This document shows positions 1-7,039 of a DNA stretch of 10,892 bases, one piece after another. How positions within the stretch are numbered: position 1 is the first letter of the stretch; each line of letters begins with the position of its first letter. This DNA comes from Bacteroidota bacterium (GTDB lineage: Bacteria > Bacteroidota > Ignavibacteria > UBA10030 > UBA6906). Where the stretch lies: the NCBI GenBank assembly GCA_003541875.1, contig DPLS01000361.1:1039-11930 (forward strand). The letters run 5' to 3'. Under the pieces are notes generated by a model. The model was given only the letters and a program-made list of their open reading frames with translations, made no database searches and was not told the DNA's origin. The position numbers and the translations under genes were made by a program.

Positions 1-286
1 AGAAGCCGATAAGAACCTGAGATATCGCCAATCCGATAAGAGCACGTACCACCATTGGCTTGCGTCCGTATTTGTCTCCCATCGTTCCCCAAAGCGGGGT
101 GACAAAGAACGATGACACAAACGGTCCGGCGAACACAAGTCCGCTCCAGCGCGTGACTTCGGTTTCGTTTGTTACTCCAAGCGTTCGAATGAAGAAAGGA
201 AGGAAGGGGACAACGAGGTTCATCCCGATCATTGCGAGGAACTGAGTGCCCCAGAGAATGTAGAGGTTCTTACGCCATAATTCCAT
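1..286 (-). CDS. MdtG-like major facilitator superfamily transporter, N-terminal part (runs off window)
   Basis: This is the first 95 residues of an inner-membrane MFS transporter; the rest lies beyond the left edge. The ATG at 286-284 opens a protein beginning MELWRKNLYILWGTQF. Helix 1 covers about residues 7-33 and ends in VVPFLPFF, helix 2 covers about 47-66, and helix 3 starts near 77. The cytoplasmic loop carries the MFS motif A, GTMGDKYGRKP, at residues 67-77. The layout (W-R-K-N-L start, PFLPFF, an extended periplasmic loop with RWSG, then motif A) resembles the E. coli MdtG type of proton-driven drug exporter. The exact substrate cannot be read from this part. The start lies 3 bases after the stop of the lipoprotein gene upstream, so the two are probably cotranscribed. 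I am confident of the superfamily and only moderately of the MdtG resemblance. Confidence 0.88.
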   Translation of the reverse strand, partial: MELWRKNLYILWGTQFLAMIGMNLVVPFLPFFIRTLGVTNETEVTRWSGLVFAGPFVSSFFVTPLWGTMGDKYGRKPMVVRALIGLAISQVLIGF

Positions 287-289
287 GTG

Positions 290-871
290 TTACGGTTTTC
301 TCTGCTTCTGTCCTGGCGGCTGTGCGAGCCACGTTTTGTAGTTCTTCAGCAGGCTCTGCTGGAAGGACACTTCCGACACAACCTTTGTTTTGATGTAGAG
401 ATCCCTGGCATCTTTGGGCCAGAAAACCACTGGCATCCACTCTCGAGCGAGCAAGCCGTTGGATTCGATATACTGTTCGGATGACAAGGGGCTGCCGACT
501 CCGTACATGTACGGACTGTCACCGTCATATTTGAAGATACGGACACTTCCCAAGCTGTCGAACGTGAACGTGATCTCTCCACAGAGCACACCTCCTTCTT
601 CGAACAGGCGCTTCTTCACATTGTGAAAGCCCGGGTTTTCCTTTTCGAGTTGGGTACCCTGAAGATAGAACTCTATCAATTGATTGAAGTCGTCGGCTGA
701 GATGTCCACGGTATCGTCAGCTTCGGATAAGATGTTGGTGAACTTGATGGTGGCCTCGCCGGAGTGGTCAGGTTTGAGTTTGATACGGTATTCCTTGCTC
801 TCGACTGTCAGGCATGAAGTCAAGCACAACGCGAGAACCAGTACTGAGAAGAGAATGATGAGATGGCGCAT
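290..871 (-). CDS. Small outer-membrane-type lipoprotein of unknown function
   Basis: Encodes a 193-residue lipoprotein whose function I do not recognise. From the ATG at 871 the protein starts MRHLIILFSVLVLALCLTSC, a short basic n-region, a hydrophobic core and a lipobox L17-T18-S19-C20, so Cys20 should be lipidated. Leu follows the Cys, so there is no Asp retention signal and an outer-membrane destination is likely. The mature part is soluble, rich in beta-type segments (RIKLKP, GEATIKFTNI, GEITFTFDSL) and has one further Cys near the middle (VLCGEI). An in-frame ATG at 910 would add 13 residues before the signal peptide. I prefer 871 because the signal peptide is then properly placed and a candidate promoter -10 box lies at 905-900, between the two starts. 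No Shine-Dalgarno is visible at either. It precedes the MFS gene by 3 bases. I have a vague memory of similar lipoproteins in Ignavibacteria-like genomes. Confidence 0.8.
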   Translation of the reverse strand: MRHLIILFSVLVLALCLTSCLTVESKEYRIKLKPDHSGEATIKFTNILSEADDTVDISADDFNQLIEFYLQGTQLEKENPGFHNVKKRLFEEGGVLCGEITFTFDSLGSVRIFKYDGDSPYMYGVGSPLSSEQYIESNGLLAREWMPVVFWPKDARDLYIKTKVVSEVSFQQSLLKNYKTWLAQPPGQKQRKP

Positions 872-899
872 ACGACGTGAACGGATTGAATTCTTCAGG

Positions 900-928
900 A
901 ATATACCCATTCATACGAGTAAATGCAA
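900..928 (-). promoter_or_regulatory. Candidate sigma70-like promoter for the lipoprotein-MFS unit
   Basis: On the minus strand TTGCAT (928-923) and TATATT (905-900) are separated by 17 bases. The -10 box matches 5 of 6 consensus bases and the -35 box matches 3 of 6. Transcription would start near 893, about 20 bases before the ATG at 871, which excludes the ATG at 910 as the start. Found by eye; AT-rich sequence can produce such matches by chance. Confidence 0.38.
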
Positions 929-939
929 AAAACCGTTTA

Positions 940-968
940 TTGATTGTTATACCATTTTGAACTATCTT
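940..968 (+). promoter_or_regulatory. Candidate promoter for the glycan operon
   Basis: On the plus strand TTGATT (940-945) and TATCTT (963-968) are separated by 17 bases, each matching 4 of 6 sigma70 consensus bases. The same -10 stretch, TATCTTTT, also nearly fits the Bacteroidota-type TAnnTTTG box. It lies about 45 bases before the GTG at 1013. Its -35 box is 11 bases from that of the divergent candidate promoter, so the two could share control. No terminator or other promoter is evident before the operon. Confidence 0.35.
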
Positions 969-1012
969 TTCCCAGAAACTAGTCGTACTCCCACTCACAA
1001 TGTAACTGCCGC

Positions 1013-1990
1013 GTGAAGATCCTATTCACCTCTACGCAGCACACGTCATTCATCACGCAGGATCTGAACCTACTTCGGAAACATTTCGCAGTTGAGCACC
1101 TTGTTACTCGGGGAGTGTTGTCCCCCCTGAAAGTCCTTATCCATATCGTTCGTACTGATGTTACCTACACTTGGTTCGCGTCTGTCTACGCATTTGTAAC
1201 AGTCTTCTTGGGGCGGATCATGAAGAAGCGGTCGTTCATTGTCATTGGCGGAATCGATGTTGCCAATGTCCCTGAGATGAGGTATGGCATCTGGCGATCA
1301 CACTGGAAAGTGCCGCTCGTGAAGTATGCCTTACGCAATGCAACGAGAGTGCTGGCTGTTGACGCGTCGTTGAAGGAGAAGGCGATATCCCTGGCACAAT
1401 ACTCCGGGTCGAACATCGATTGTGTGCCGACGGGATATGATCCCACAGTGTGGGCTCCATCGGGCAACAAAGAACCGTTTGTCCTTACTGTCGCGAAGTG
1501 TGAAGACATATGGAAGATGAAAGTCAAAGGGATCGATGTGATCTTCAGGTGTGCACAACTAATGCCAACGACGCGGTTCGTCGTTGTTGGCCTTGCTCCT
1601 CAGCTTGTTGCTGCTGGGAATTATCGGCAGCCTGCCAATGTGGAGGTCATTCCATTCATTGAGCAGGCAGAGCTTCTGAATTACTATCAGCGGGCAAGGG
1701 TGTACTGCCAGCCGTCGTATGTCGAAGGCCTTCCCAATAGTGTGTGCGAAGCAATGCTCTGCGGATGCATCCCTGTGGGAACGGATGCTGGTGGAATTCC
1801 GACAGCGATGGGTGGAAACGGTTTCCTCGTGCCGTATGGAGATGAGCACCAGCTTGCCAGTGCTATTCAGAAAGCTCTATTGGAGAGTGAATCGGCAGGC
1901 GAACGGGCCAGGATGTACATTGCACAGAACTTCGCACTTCAGAAACGAGAGGCGACCCTTCTGCAAATACTACGGAAGGAACGAGTGTGA
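1013..1990 (+). CDS. GT4-family glycosyltransferase (first gene of glycan operon)
   Basis: Encodes a 325-residue retaining glycosyltransferase of the GT-B fold, family GT4, predicted to add a sugar from a nucleotide-sugar donor to a growing surface glycan at the cytoplasmic side of the inner membrane. The N-terminal Rossmann half (about 1-145) begins MKILFTSTQHTSF and contains a hydrophobic segment with FIVIGGIDVAN. The C-terminal donor half (about 155-310) has the VLTVAK...KVKGIDVI start typical of GT4 and the E-x7-E motif at Glu238 and Glu246 within EGLPNSVCEAM, followed by GTDAGGIP and NGFLVPYGD. The length is slightly shorter than the common 350-400. The GTG start at 1013 lacks a Shine-Dalgarno but is the only one preserving the full first beta strand. 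Its stop overlaps the next gene's start by 4 bases (GTGA, 1987-1990). Sugar and linkage specificity cannot be inferred. Confidence 0.9.
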   Translation: MKILFTSTQHTSFITQDLNLLRKHFAVEHLVTRGVLSPLKVLIHIVRTDVTYTWFASVYAFVTVFLGRIMKKRSFIVIGGIDVANVPEMRYGIWRSHWKVPLVKYALRNATRVLAVDASLKEKAISLAQYSGSNIDCVPTGYDPTVWAPSGNKEPFVLTVAKCEDIWKMKVKGIDVIFRCAQLMPTTRFVVVGLAPQLVAAGNYRQPANVEVIPFIEQAELLNYYQRARVYCQPSYVEGLPNSVCEAMLCGCIPVGTDAGGIPTAMGGNGFLVPYGDEHQLASAIQKALLESESAGERARMYIAQNFALQKREATLLQILRKERV

Positions 1991-3393
1991 AGCGTCCGCT
2001 GGTAAATCTCCTCTCGGTGTTCTCGGGAGACCTCGGCAGCAGGGTGATCGGTTTCTTCGTCACTGTCTATCTGGCCAGGGTTCTGGAACCGGCGGGCTTT
2101 GGCTTGATTAGTCTTGGGCTCGCAGTGCTGGGATACGTTCAACTCGCGAGTAGTCCCGGCATTCAAATTCTTGAAACCCGGAACGCTGCCGCGTTCGCGC
2201 ATGTGGATCGAGAGCGGGTTGGTGCAGTTCTGTCTCTTCGTTTGGTTCTCGCCGCAGTGCTCTGGGTTCTTGTTGCAGGCTTCACCTTCTTGTTCGTCAC
2301 GGACAGCACGACACGCGATATCATCATATTATTTGTGTTGTCGGTGTTCCCTCTTGCTGTGATGCTTGACTGGCTCTTTCAGGGCAAAGAAGCCTTCTCC
2401 ACAGTAGCCATTTCGAGACTCCTGCAATATGCGGTCTATGGGATTGTTGTCCTGCTCGCGGTGCAGGACGCTACTGCCGTGAGACAAGCAGGTATTGCGT
2501 TCGGATTGGGTGTGCTGGCAGCCGCCACGATGTTGTGGAGTGTGTACCGACGTCGATGGGGTCGCATTTCTCTGGACTGGTCTCCTGCCAAATGGAAGGA
2601 GATCCTCGTCAATGGTCTTCCGGTCGGAGCCGCGATGTTTCTAGCCCAGGGTGTGACGAATCTGCCTCCTCTTGTCATCGGATACGTTACATCGACAGCG
2701 GACGTTGGCCTGTTCAGTTCCGCCATGAAGATCGTGTTTCTTCTCTTGATTGTCGATCGCCTCTTCAACGCGATGTTCTTGCCCGTCGTGACAAGGTACT
2801 TTTCATCGCAACCGCCGGGAGAGGTAGCCAACCTCGTCGAAACAACATTGAAGGTTGTGTCGGCGCTGGTGGTTCCACTTGCTGTGGTCGCCGTTATCTT
2901 GGGTCAAGAGACAATCGGCGTTGCTTTTGGCAGAAGCTATGCGGGCGCGACTCCCTTGCTGACCGTGTTGATAGGGTATTTCGTGCTCACTGTGTTGAAC
3001 TCGGTATTCGTTTGCATGTTGATTGGTTCGGGCCACGAGAAAGAGTACACGAAGATGGTGACACTGGGGTCGTTCATCCTTACTGTCGGGGTCGTTGCAG
3101 GTACTTTCCTTTTCGGGACCTACGGCGCGGCGTATGGGGTGGTCTGCGGAGAGCTGGCGACCGTGATCTTGATGAAGAGGGAAGCCATGAAGATCATCAG
3201 GATTCCTTTGCGTAGGATTCTTGTGCGCCCACTGATCGCAGGCTTGTCAATGGCAGCATGTGCTATGCTACTTAAAGAAAGCAACGCCTATGTGATCGCA
3301 GTTGTCTCGCTGATAGTATTCATCGGCATGGAGATTCTGTTGAGAGGGATTACACCCAAAGAGATTCAGTTCCTTCGGGAGAAATTCGTGTGA
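1987..3393 (+). CDS. Wzx-like polysaccharide flippase (MOP superfamily)
   Basis: Encodes a 468-residue polytopic inner-membrane protein of the MOP exporter superfamily (polysaccharide synthesis/oligosaccharide flippase type). Such proteins flip undecaprenyl-diphosphate-linked glycans from cytoplasm to periplasm. The N-terminus (VNLLSVFSGDLGSRVIGFFVTVYLARVL) has the family's usual first helix, with G and R before VYLAR. The rest alternates hydrophobic helices with short basic loops, consistent with 12-14 transmembrane segments, and includes NGLPVGAAMFLAQGV at the start of the second half and a C-terminal pair of helices near 405-450. Length is normal for the family. It starts with GTG in a 4-base overlap with the first glycosyltransferase and ends in a 4-base GTGA overlap with the deacetylase gene, so expression is coupled. 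The neighbouring glycosyltransferases support a glycan rather than a drug or peptidoglycan-precursor substrate. The specific glycan is unknown. Confidence 0.88.
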   Translation: MKRPLVNLLSVFSGDLGSRVIGFFVTVYLARVLEPAGFGLISLGLAVLGYVQLASSPGIQILETRNAAAFAHVDRERVGAVLSLRLVLAAVLWVLVAGFTFLFVTDSTTRDIIILFVLSVFPLAVMLDWLFQGKEAFSTVAISRLLQYAVYGIVVLLAVQDATAVRQAGIAFGLGVLAAATMLWSVYRRRWGRISLDWSPAKWKEILVNGLPVGAAMFLAQGVTNLPPLVIGYVTSTADVGLFSSAMKIVFLLLIVDRLFNAMFLPVVTRYFSSQPPGEVANLVETTLKVVSALVVPLAVVAVILGQETIGVAFGRSYAGATPLLTVLIGYFVLTVLNSVFVCMLIGSGHEKEYTKMVTLGSFILTVGVVAGTFLFGTYGAAYGVVCGELATVILMKREAMKIIRIPLRRILVRPLIAGLSMAACAMLLKESNAYVIAVVSLIVFIGMEILLRGITPKEIQFLREKFV

Positions 3394-4949
3394 AGATTCG
3401 CATTGGCCTCGTCACTCGCTCCAATGCCTGGGAACAGCTTTGTGCTCAGGAGGGCATCCCATGTGTGGTAGTTGATCTGGCAGGGCAGTCCATTGCTGAC
3501 GAGTGCAGCATTCTGGTGGTCACCAGAACGTTGAGTGGAGAAGAGCGAATAGTGGTGGAGCACTACTTACGCAATGGTGGTGCGGCTATTGGCTATACGG
3601 CGCACCTGCGGAATGTTGTCGGTGTTGACGGCACAGAACAGAATTTGTCATACATTGTCGCCGACCACCATGAGGTCTTTCGCTCGATACACTTGCTGGA
3701 TGTGGGTGTCCAAGGACTGATTCCTCGTGGGGCGAATGCTCTGCGGACTGACACGGGCACATTTGCAGTCGCTGCTGGTCCGCTCGGCGGTGGCTGGGCT
3801 GTCGTGTTGCCATTTGATGTCGAAGTTCTCTTCCAGGATGCAAGACCTGCGAACAAGAGCTTCTACGCTTCTCCCGAACGACTACCCTCCGAACGCGTGT
3901 CCCTTGTTGGGAAAGGTGAGCTGCGCCATCTTATCCATGACGCCTTCCTGTACCTTCATCAGATCCGGAATTTGCCGTACGTTCACCTCTGGTACTTCCC
4001 GAATGATCTAAGGAATGTATTTGCTTTTCGGATTGACAGCGATGGGGCGACGCGTGAGGATGTCGATAGGCTCTATAGCATTGCCCTTGAATCTGATACT
4101 CCCATGTCGTGGTTTCTCGATGTGAGGAGGCATGAACAATGGCTGGAACATTTCAGGTATTTCGTCGGGCAGGAGATCGGTCTCCATTGTTACGACCATC
4201 AGACATATCCCACGTTCGATGCAAACCTGAAGAACATCGCCAAAGGAGTTCAGGAAATGCGTCGTTCCGGGCTGCAGATCGCCGGGTTTGCCGCGCCGTA
4301 CGGAATCTGGAACCCGGAATTGGCGAAAGCGATTGATGAGGCAGGATTCGAGTACTCGTCCGAGTTTTCGTATGCATACGACACGTTCCCGCTGTTTGCA
4401 GAAACGGATGGGACAGTATTCCACACTTTGCAGACGCCGATTCATCCCATCTGCATTGGCAGTATGCTCAAGGTTGGCTATACCGATGCAAAGATGATTG
4501 AGTACTTCGACAGGGTAATTCGTCTGAAAATCTCTCGTCACGAGCCGCTGTTCTTCTACCATCATCCAACGCATCGGCGGTGGGATGTTGTTCGGTGGAT
4601 AGCGACTTTCCGGCAGCAGGGGGTCGAGAACATGACTCTTGGAGAGTACGCCCGGTGGTGGAAACGTCGCATTGGAGTGAAGTACTCGGCTGATTTCGAC
4701 GGCGGCGAAATTCGAATTCAGCATGACGGTTCTTCGATGCCGGACGATGTGTGGATTCGGATAGTCAATCCCAAAAGAGAAGAAGTCGTCATCCCATCCA
4801 AGGAGGTTTTGAATCTCGCATCCATCTCCAACTGGACGACACCCGAGCAACCTGCTCCATCTCCTGAAGATATTCGACGCATAAGAGAGTTCGACCCTCG
4901 CCAAATGGTCGGGCAATTGTTCAACACTCTGATCAGGACCATCAGATGA
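3390..4949 (+). CDS. NodB-like polysaccharide deacetylase with extra N-terminal domain
   Basis: Encodes a 519-residue protein with no obvious signal peptide. Residues about 1-165 form an alpha/beta domain (RIGLVTRSN, SILVVTRTLS, EHYLRNGGAAIGYTAHL) that resembles the class I glutamine-amidotransferase/ThuA fold but shows no nucleophile Cys at the expected turn. Residues about 205-425 are a NodB/CE4-type deacetylase barrel: FRIDSDG gives Asp216 and Asp218, and HCYDH gives His266 and His270, together the expected metal-binding and base residues in a D-x-D arrangement. The third CE4 motif (RxPY) is AAPYG at 301-305, so its Arg is Ala301. FYHHPTH at 389-395 may supply the late catalytic His. The tail (about 430-519) looks like a small beta domain with a charged end. 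It probably removes acetyl (or related) groups from an operon-made sugar. It overlaps both neighbours by 4 bases. Fold call is good; substrate is unknown. Confidence 0.82.
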   Translation: MKIRIGLVTRSNAWEQLCAQEGIPCVVVDLAGQSIADECSILVVTRTLSGEERIVVEHYLRNGGAAIGYTAHLRNVVGVDGTEQNLSYIVADHHEVFRSIHLLDVGVQGLIPRGANALRTDTGTFAVAAGPLGGGWAVVLPFDVEVLFQDARPANKSFYASPERLPSERVSLVGKGELRHLIHDAFLYLHQIRNLPYVHLWYFPNDLRNVFAFRIDSDGATREDVDRLYSIALESDTPMSWFLDVRRHEQWLEHFRYFVGQEIGLHCYDHQTYPTFDANLKNIAKGVQEMRRSGLQIAGFAAPYGIWNPELAKAIDEAGFEYSSEFSYAYDTFPLFAETDGTVFHTLQTPIHPICIGSMLKVGYTDAKMIEYFDRVIRLKISRHEPLFFYHHPTHRRWDVVRWIATFRQQGVENMTLGEYARWWKRRIGVKYSADFDGGEIRIQHDGSSMPDDVWIRIVNPKREEVVIPSKEVLNLASISNWTTPEQPAPSPEDIRRIREFDPRQMVGQLFNTLIRTIR

Positions 4950-5983
4950 AAGTGACCGTAGCTTCATATCAGGCTGTCTCGATTCTCCACGGCGGTCCGA
5001 ATACGCAACTCCGCAATACGATGAATCATATGTTGCCGAACGGAGCCGAAGCAAAGCTCTTCGATGCCTGGTCACCGTTCAAGAGGGAGGACTGCGATCT
5101 GTTTCATCTCTTTGGGGCGAACATCGGTACGTATCACCTGGCGAGAGAGATTAACGCTCTGGGTATTCCATTGGTTGTCTCACCGATTACATACAGCAAC
5201 CACTCTCCGGCTTTCGTTGGACGAGCCCTCTCGTTGAGCAGACTGGCCCAGAAAATAGGCAGTGGAGTCTGGTCGGATTATGCACTTACGTCCGACATTT
5301 GTTCCTGGGCGAAGAAGGTTCTTCCGAACACGCTTGCTGAAGCGAAACTTCTGGAGAAAGGTCTTGGTGTGGAAGCGTCGAAGGTCAGCGTCATCCCGAA
5401 TGGTGTGGATGAACGGTTCTACAATGCTGACCCGTCGCTCTTCAAGAAGAAGTACGGCCTGGAGAAGTTCATCCTCAACGTCGGCCACATTGGTCATGAA
5501 CGGAAGAATGTCCTTGCTCTCATCGAGGCACTCGCACAGGTTAACCATCCTGCTGTTATCATTGGCAGGGTCATCAAGGGTGAGTATGGAGATGCCTGTG
5601 TCCGTGAAGCTGCAAAGCACAAGCACATTCTTCTGATTGATGGCTTGGACAATTCATCAGACTTGCTTGCCTCTGCGTATGCCGCGTGCGACGTTTTTGT
5701 TCTTCCCTCACTCTTTGAAACGCCCGGCATTGCAGCTCTTGAGGCGGGTCTTGCCGGGGCGAAGGTTGTGGTGACGAAACATGGTGGGACAACCGAATAT
5801 TTTGGCTCGATGGCCGAGTACGTTGACCCTCGTTCCGTGGAATCGATACGCGACGCTATTCTGAAAACACTTAAGGCCAACAAGAATCCTGCACTTCGCG
5901 AGCACATCAGGAAGGAATTCCTCTGGCAGCGCGTGGCAGAACGAACAGCATCCGTCTATCGTCAGGTGCTGGCGTCGCAATGA
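4946..5983 (+). CDS. GT4-family glycosyltransferase (second in operon)
   Basis: Encodes a 345-residue GT-B glycosyltransferase, family GT4. The N-terminal half (about 1-165) opens with KVTVASYQAVSILHGGPNTQLRNT, including the glycine-rich GGPNTQ loop typical of acceptor-side GT4 sequences, and includes the DLFHLFGANIGTYHLAREI stretch. The hinge region LPNTLAEAKLL...KVSVIPNGVD is characteristic. The C-terminal donor domain (about 175-330) begins FILNVGHIGHERKN and carries E-x7-E at Glu258 and Glu266 in LFETPGIAALEAG, then KHGGTTEYF and VDPRS. Length is close to the family's usual. It differs clearly from the first glycosyltransferase, so the two probably add different sugars or linkages. Start ATG overlaps the deacetylase stop as ATGA (4946-4949), and the end overlaps the EamA gene as ATGA (5980-5983). 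Donor and acceptor cannot be assigned. Confidence 0.91.
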   Translation: MKVTVASYQAVSILHGGPNTQLRNTMNHMLPNGAEAKLFDAWSPFKREDCDLFHLFGANIGTYHLAREINALGIPLVVSPITYSNHSPAFVGRALSLSRLAQKIGSGVWSDYALTSDICSWAKKVLPNTLAEAKLLEKGLGVEASKVSVIPNGVDERFYNADPSLFKKKYGLEKFILNVGHIGHERKNVLALIEALAQVNHPAVIIGRVIKGEYGDACVREAAKHKHILLIDGLDNSSDLLASAYAACDVFVLPSLFETPGIAALEAGLAGAKVVVTKHGGTTEYFGSMAEYVDPRSVESIRDAILKTLKANKNPALREHIRKEFLWQRVAERTASVYRQVLASQ

Positions 5984-6897
5984 CCGCCTCTCGGATGCAG
6001 CATCAACCTCCTCAGCGAGCCGACCACTCCTCCGGAAGCACGGTCTACCTTCTTCTCCTGTTACAGTCGTTGATGGCCAGCGGTACTCACATCGTTGCGA
6101 AGGTGGTTGTTCACGATGTGGAACCGTTCACGCTCACGCTTACGCGGTCGGTTGTCTCGGCGGTGACTGTCGGGTTGATTCTCATCATTCGGGGTCGGCG
6201 AGTTCGCATCCAGCGGGAAGACTACGCACTGATATTCTGGCTCTCAGTACTTGCAATCCCCATCAACCAGTTCTGCTTTCTCATGGGGATGAGTTACACG
6301 CTTCCTTCCAATGCAGCGCTGCTCTACGGAACCACACCGATTGTCGTTCTCCTGTTTTCCCGGTGGCTGCTGCATGAGCGGCTGACAAGAAGGAAAACCG
6401 CCGGGGTTGTTGTGGGATTCGTTGGTGTTGCAATTGTGATTTTTGAAAGAGGAGTGAATGTGAGTGCCGGCTTCGTCGTCGGCAACCTTGTGATTTTCGG
6501 AGGTGTGCTGGCGTGGAGTCTCTATACTGTGTTCGGCAAGAGACTGATTGTGAAGTATGGAGCCCTCGAAGCTAGTTGCCTCACGATGATTGTCGGGACA
6601 ATACTCTTCATCCCGATTGGCATTGTTCCGGCAACGAAGTTTCCATTCGATACACTCTCTACCTCAAACTGGCTTGAGATCCTCTACCTCGGTATTATCA
6701 CGTCTGTTTTCGCATACTATCTTTGGTACTATGCGCTCGGACGGATTGAAGCCAGCAAGGTGGCATTGTTCGCATACCTTCAACCAATTCTGACGACGAT
6801 TCTCGCCGTTTTGCTCCTGGGTCAAGACATCACGTTTGCCTTTGTGCTCGGAGGGTCGATTGCCATTGGTGGTGTCATCATGGCGCAGTTTGGGTGA
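5980..6897 (+). CDS. EamA/DMT-family transporter
   Basis: Encodes a 305-residue drug/metabolite transporter superfamily protein of the 10-helix type. A polar N-terminal tail of about 20 residues (rich in Gln, His and Ser) precedes the first helix (VYLLLLLQSLMASGTHIVAKVVV). Two EamA repeats can be seen at about 22-155 and 168-303. The first ends in FVGVAIVIF; the second opens with GNLVIFGGVLAWSLYTVFGK, continues through ITSVFAYYLWYYALGRI and closes with LGQDITFAFVLGGSIAIGGVIM. Members export amino acids, nucleosides or lipid-linked intermediates. The substrate here is not readable. It is the last gene of the operon, joined by a 4-base ATGA overlap, so a role in moving a precursor or lipid-linked sugar for the glycan is possible but only inferred from position; an unrelated metabolite exporter caught at the operon's end is equally plausible. 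Confidence 0.88.
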   Translation: MTASRMQHQPPQRADHSSGSTVYLLLLLQSLMASGTHIVAKVVVHDVEPFTLTLTRSVVSAVTVGLILIIRGRRVRIQREDYALIFWLSVLAIPINQFCFLMGMSYTLPSNAALLYGTTPIVVLLFSRWLLHERLTRRKTAGVVVGFVGVAIVIFERGVNVSAGFVVGNLVIFGGVLAWSLYTVFGKRLIVKYGALEASCLTMIVGTILFIPIGIVPATKFPFDTLSTSNWLEILYLGIITSVFAYYLWYYALGRIEASKVALFAYLQPILTTILAVLLLGQDITFAFVLGGSIAIGGVIMAQFG

Positions 6898-7030
6898 ACA
6901 GCGAACCTAATCCAGAGCATCAAGGTCTGCAACTCATTTTCCCGAAATCCGTACAACAAGCAAGCTTATGCCACATTCCTTTCACGCCGGCGTTCATTCG
7001 TCGGTAACCAATACCATGTCTTTCAATAAT

Positions 7031-7035
7031 GGAGG
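7031..7035 (+). promoter_or_regulatory. Shine-Dalgarno site that sets the start of the first M16 gene
   Basis: GGAGG lies 4 bases before the ATG at 7040. An upstream in-frame ATG at 6968 has no such site and would add 24 mostly polar residues in front of a good signal peptide, so 7040 is the better start. The remaining 6898-7030 between the EamA gene and this site shows no coding sequence, no convincing hairpin and no promoter I would defend. Confidence 0.8.
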
Positions 7036-7039
7036 ATTC

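Noticed and set aside
872..910. An ATG at 910 as the start of the lipoprotein.
   Set aside because: It would put 13 charged or polar residues before the signal peptide and would lie upstream of the transcription start implied by the candidate promoter.
2535..3215. A 226-codon plus-strand frame inside the flippase gene.
   Set aside because: It is rich in Arg, Cys and Gly without domain pattern and is fully inside the flippase coding sequence in another frame.
4008..5075. A 355-codon open frame on the minus strand opposite the deacetylase gene.
   Set aside because: Its translation has no recognisable domain, is rich in Arg, Pro and Cys-type noise, and lies wholly opposite well-supported plus-strand genes. 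It is a mirror of their codon usage.
6968..7039. An upstream in-frame ATG that would lengthen the first M16 protein by 24 residues.
   Set aside because: It places polar residues before the signal peptide and lacks a Shine-Dalgarno, while GGAGG precedes the ATG at 7040.
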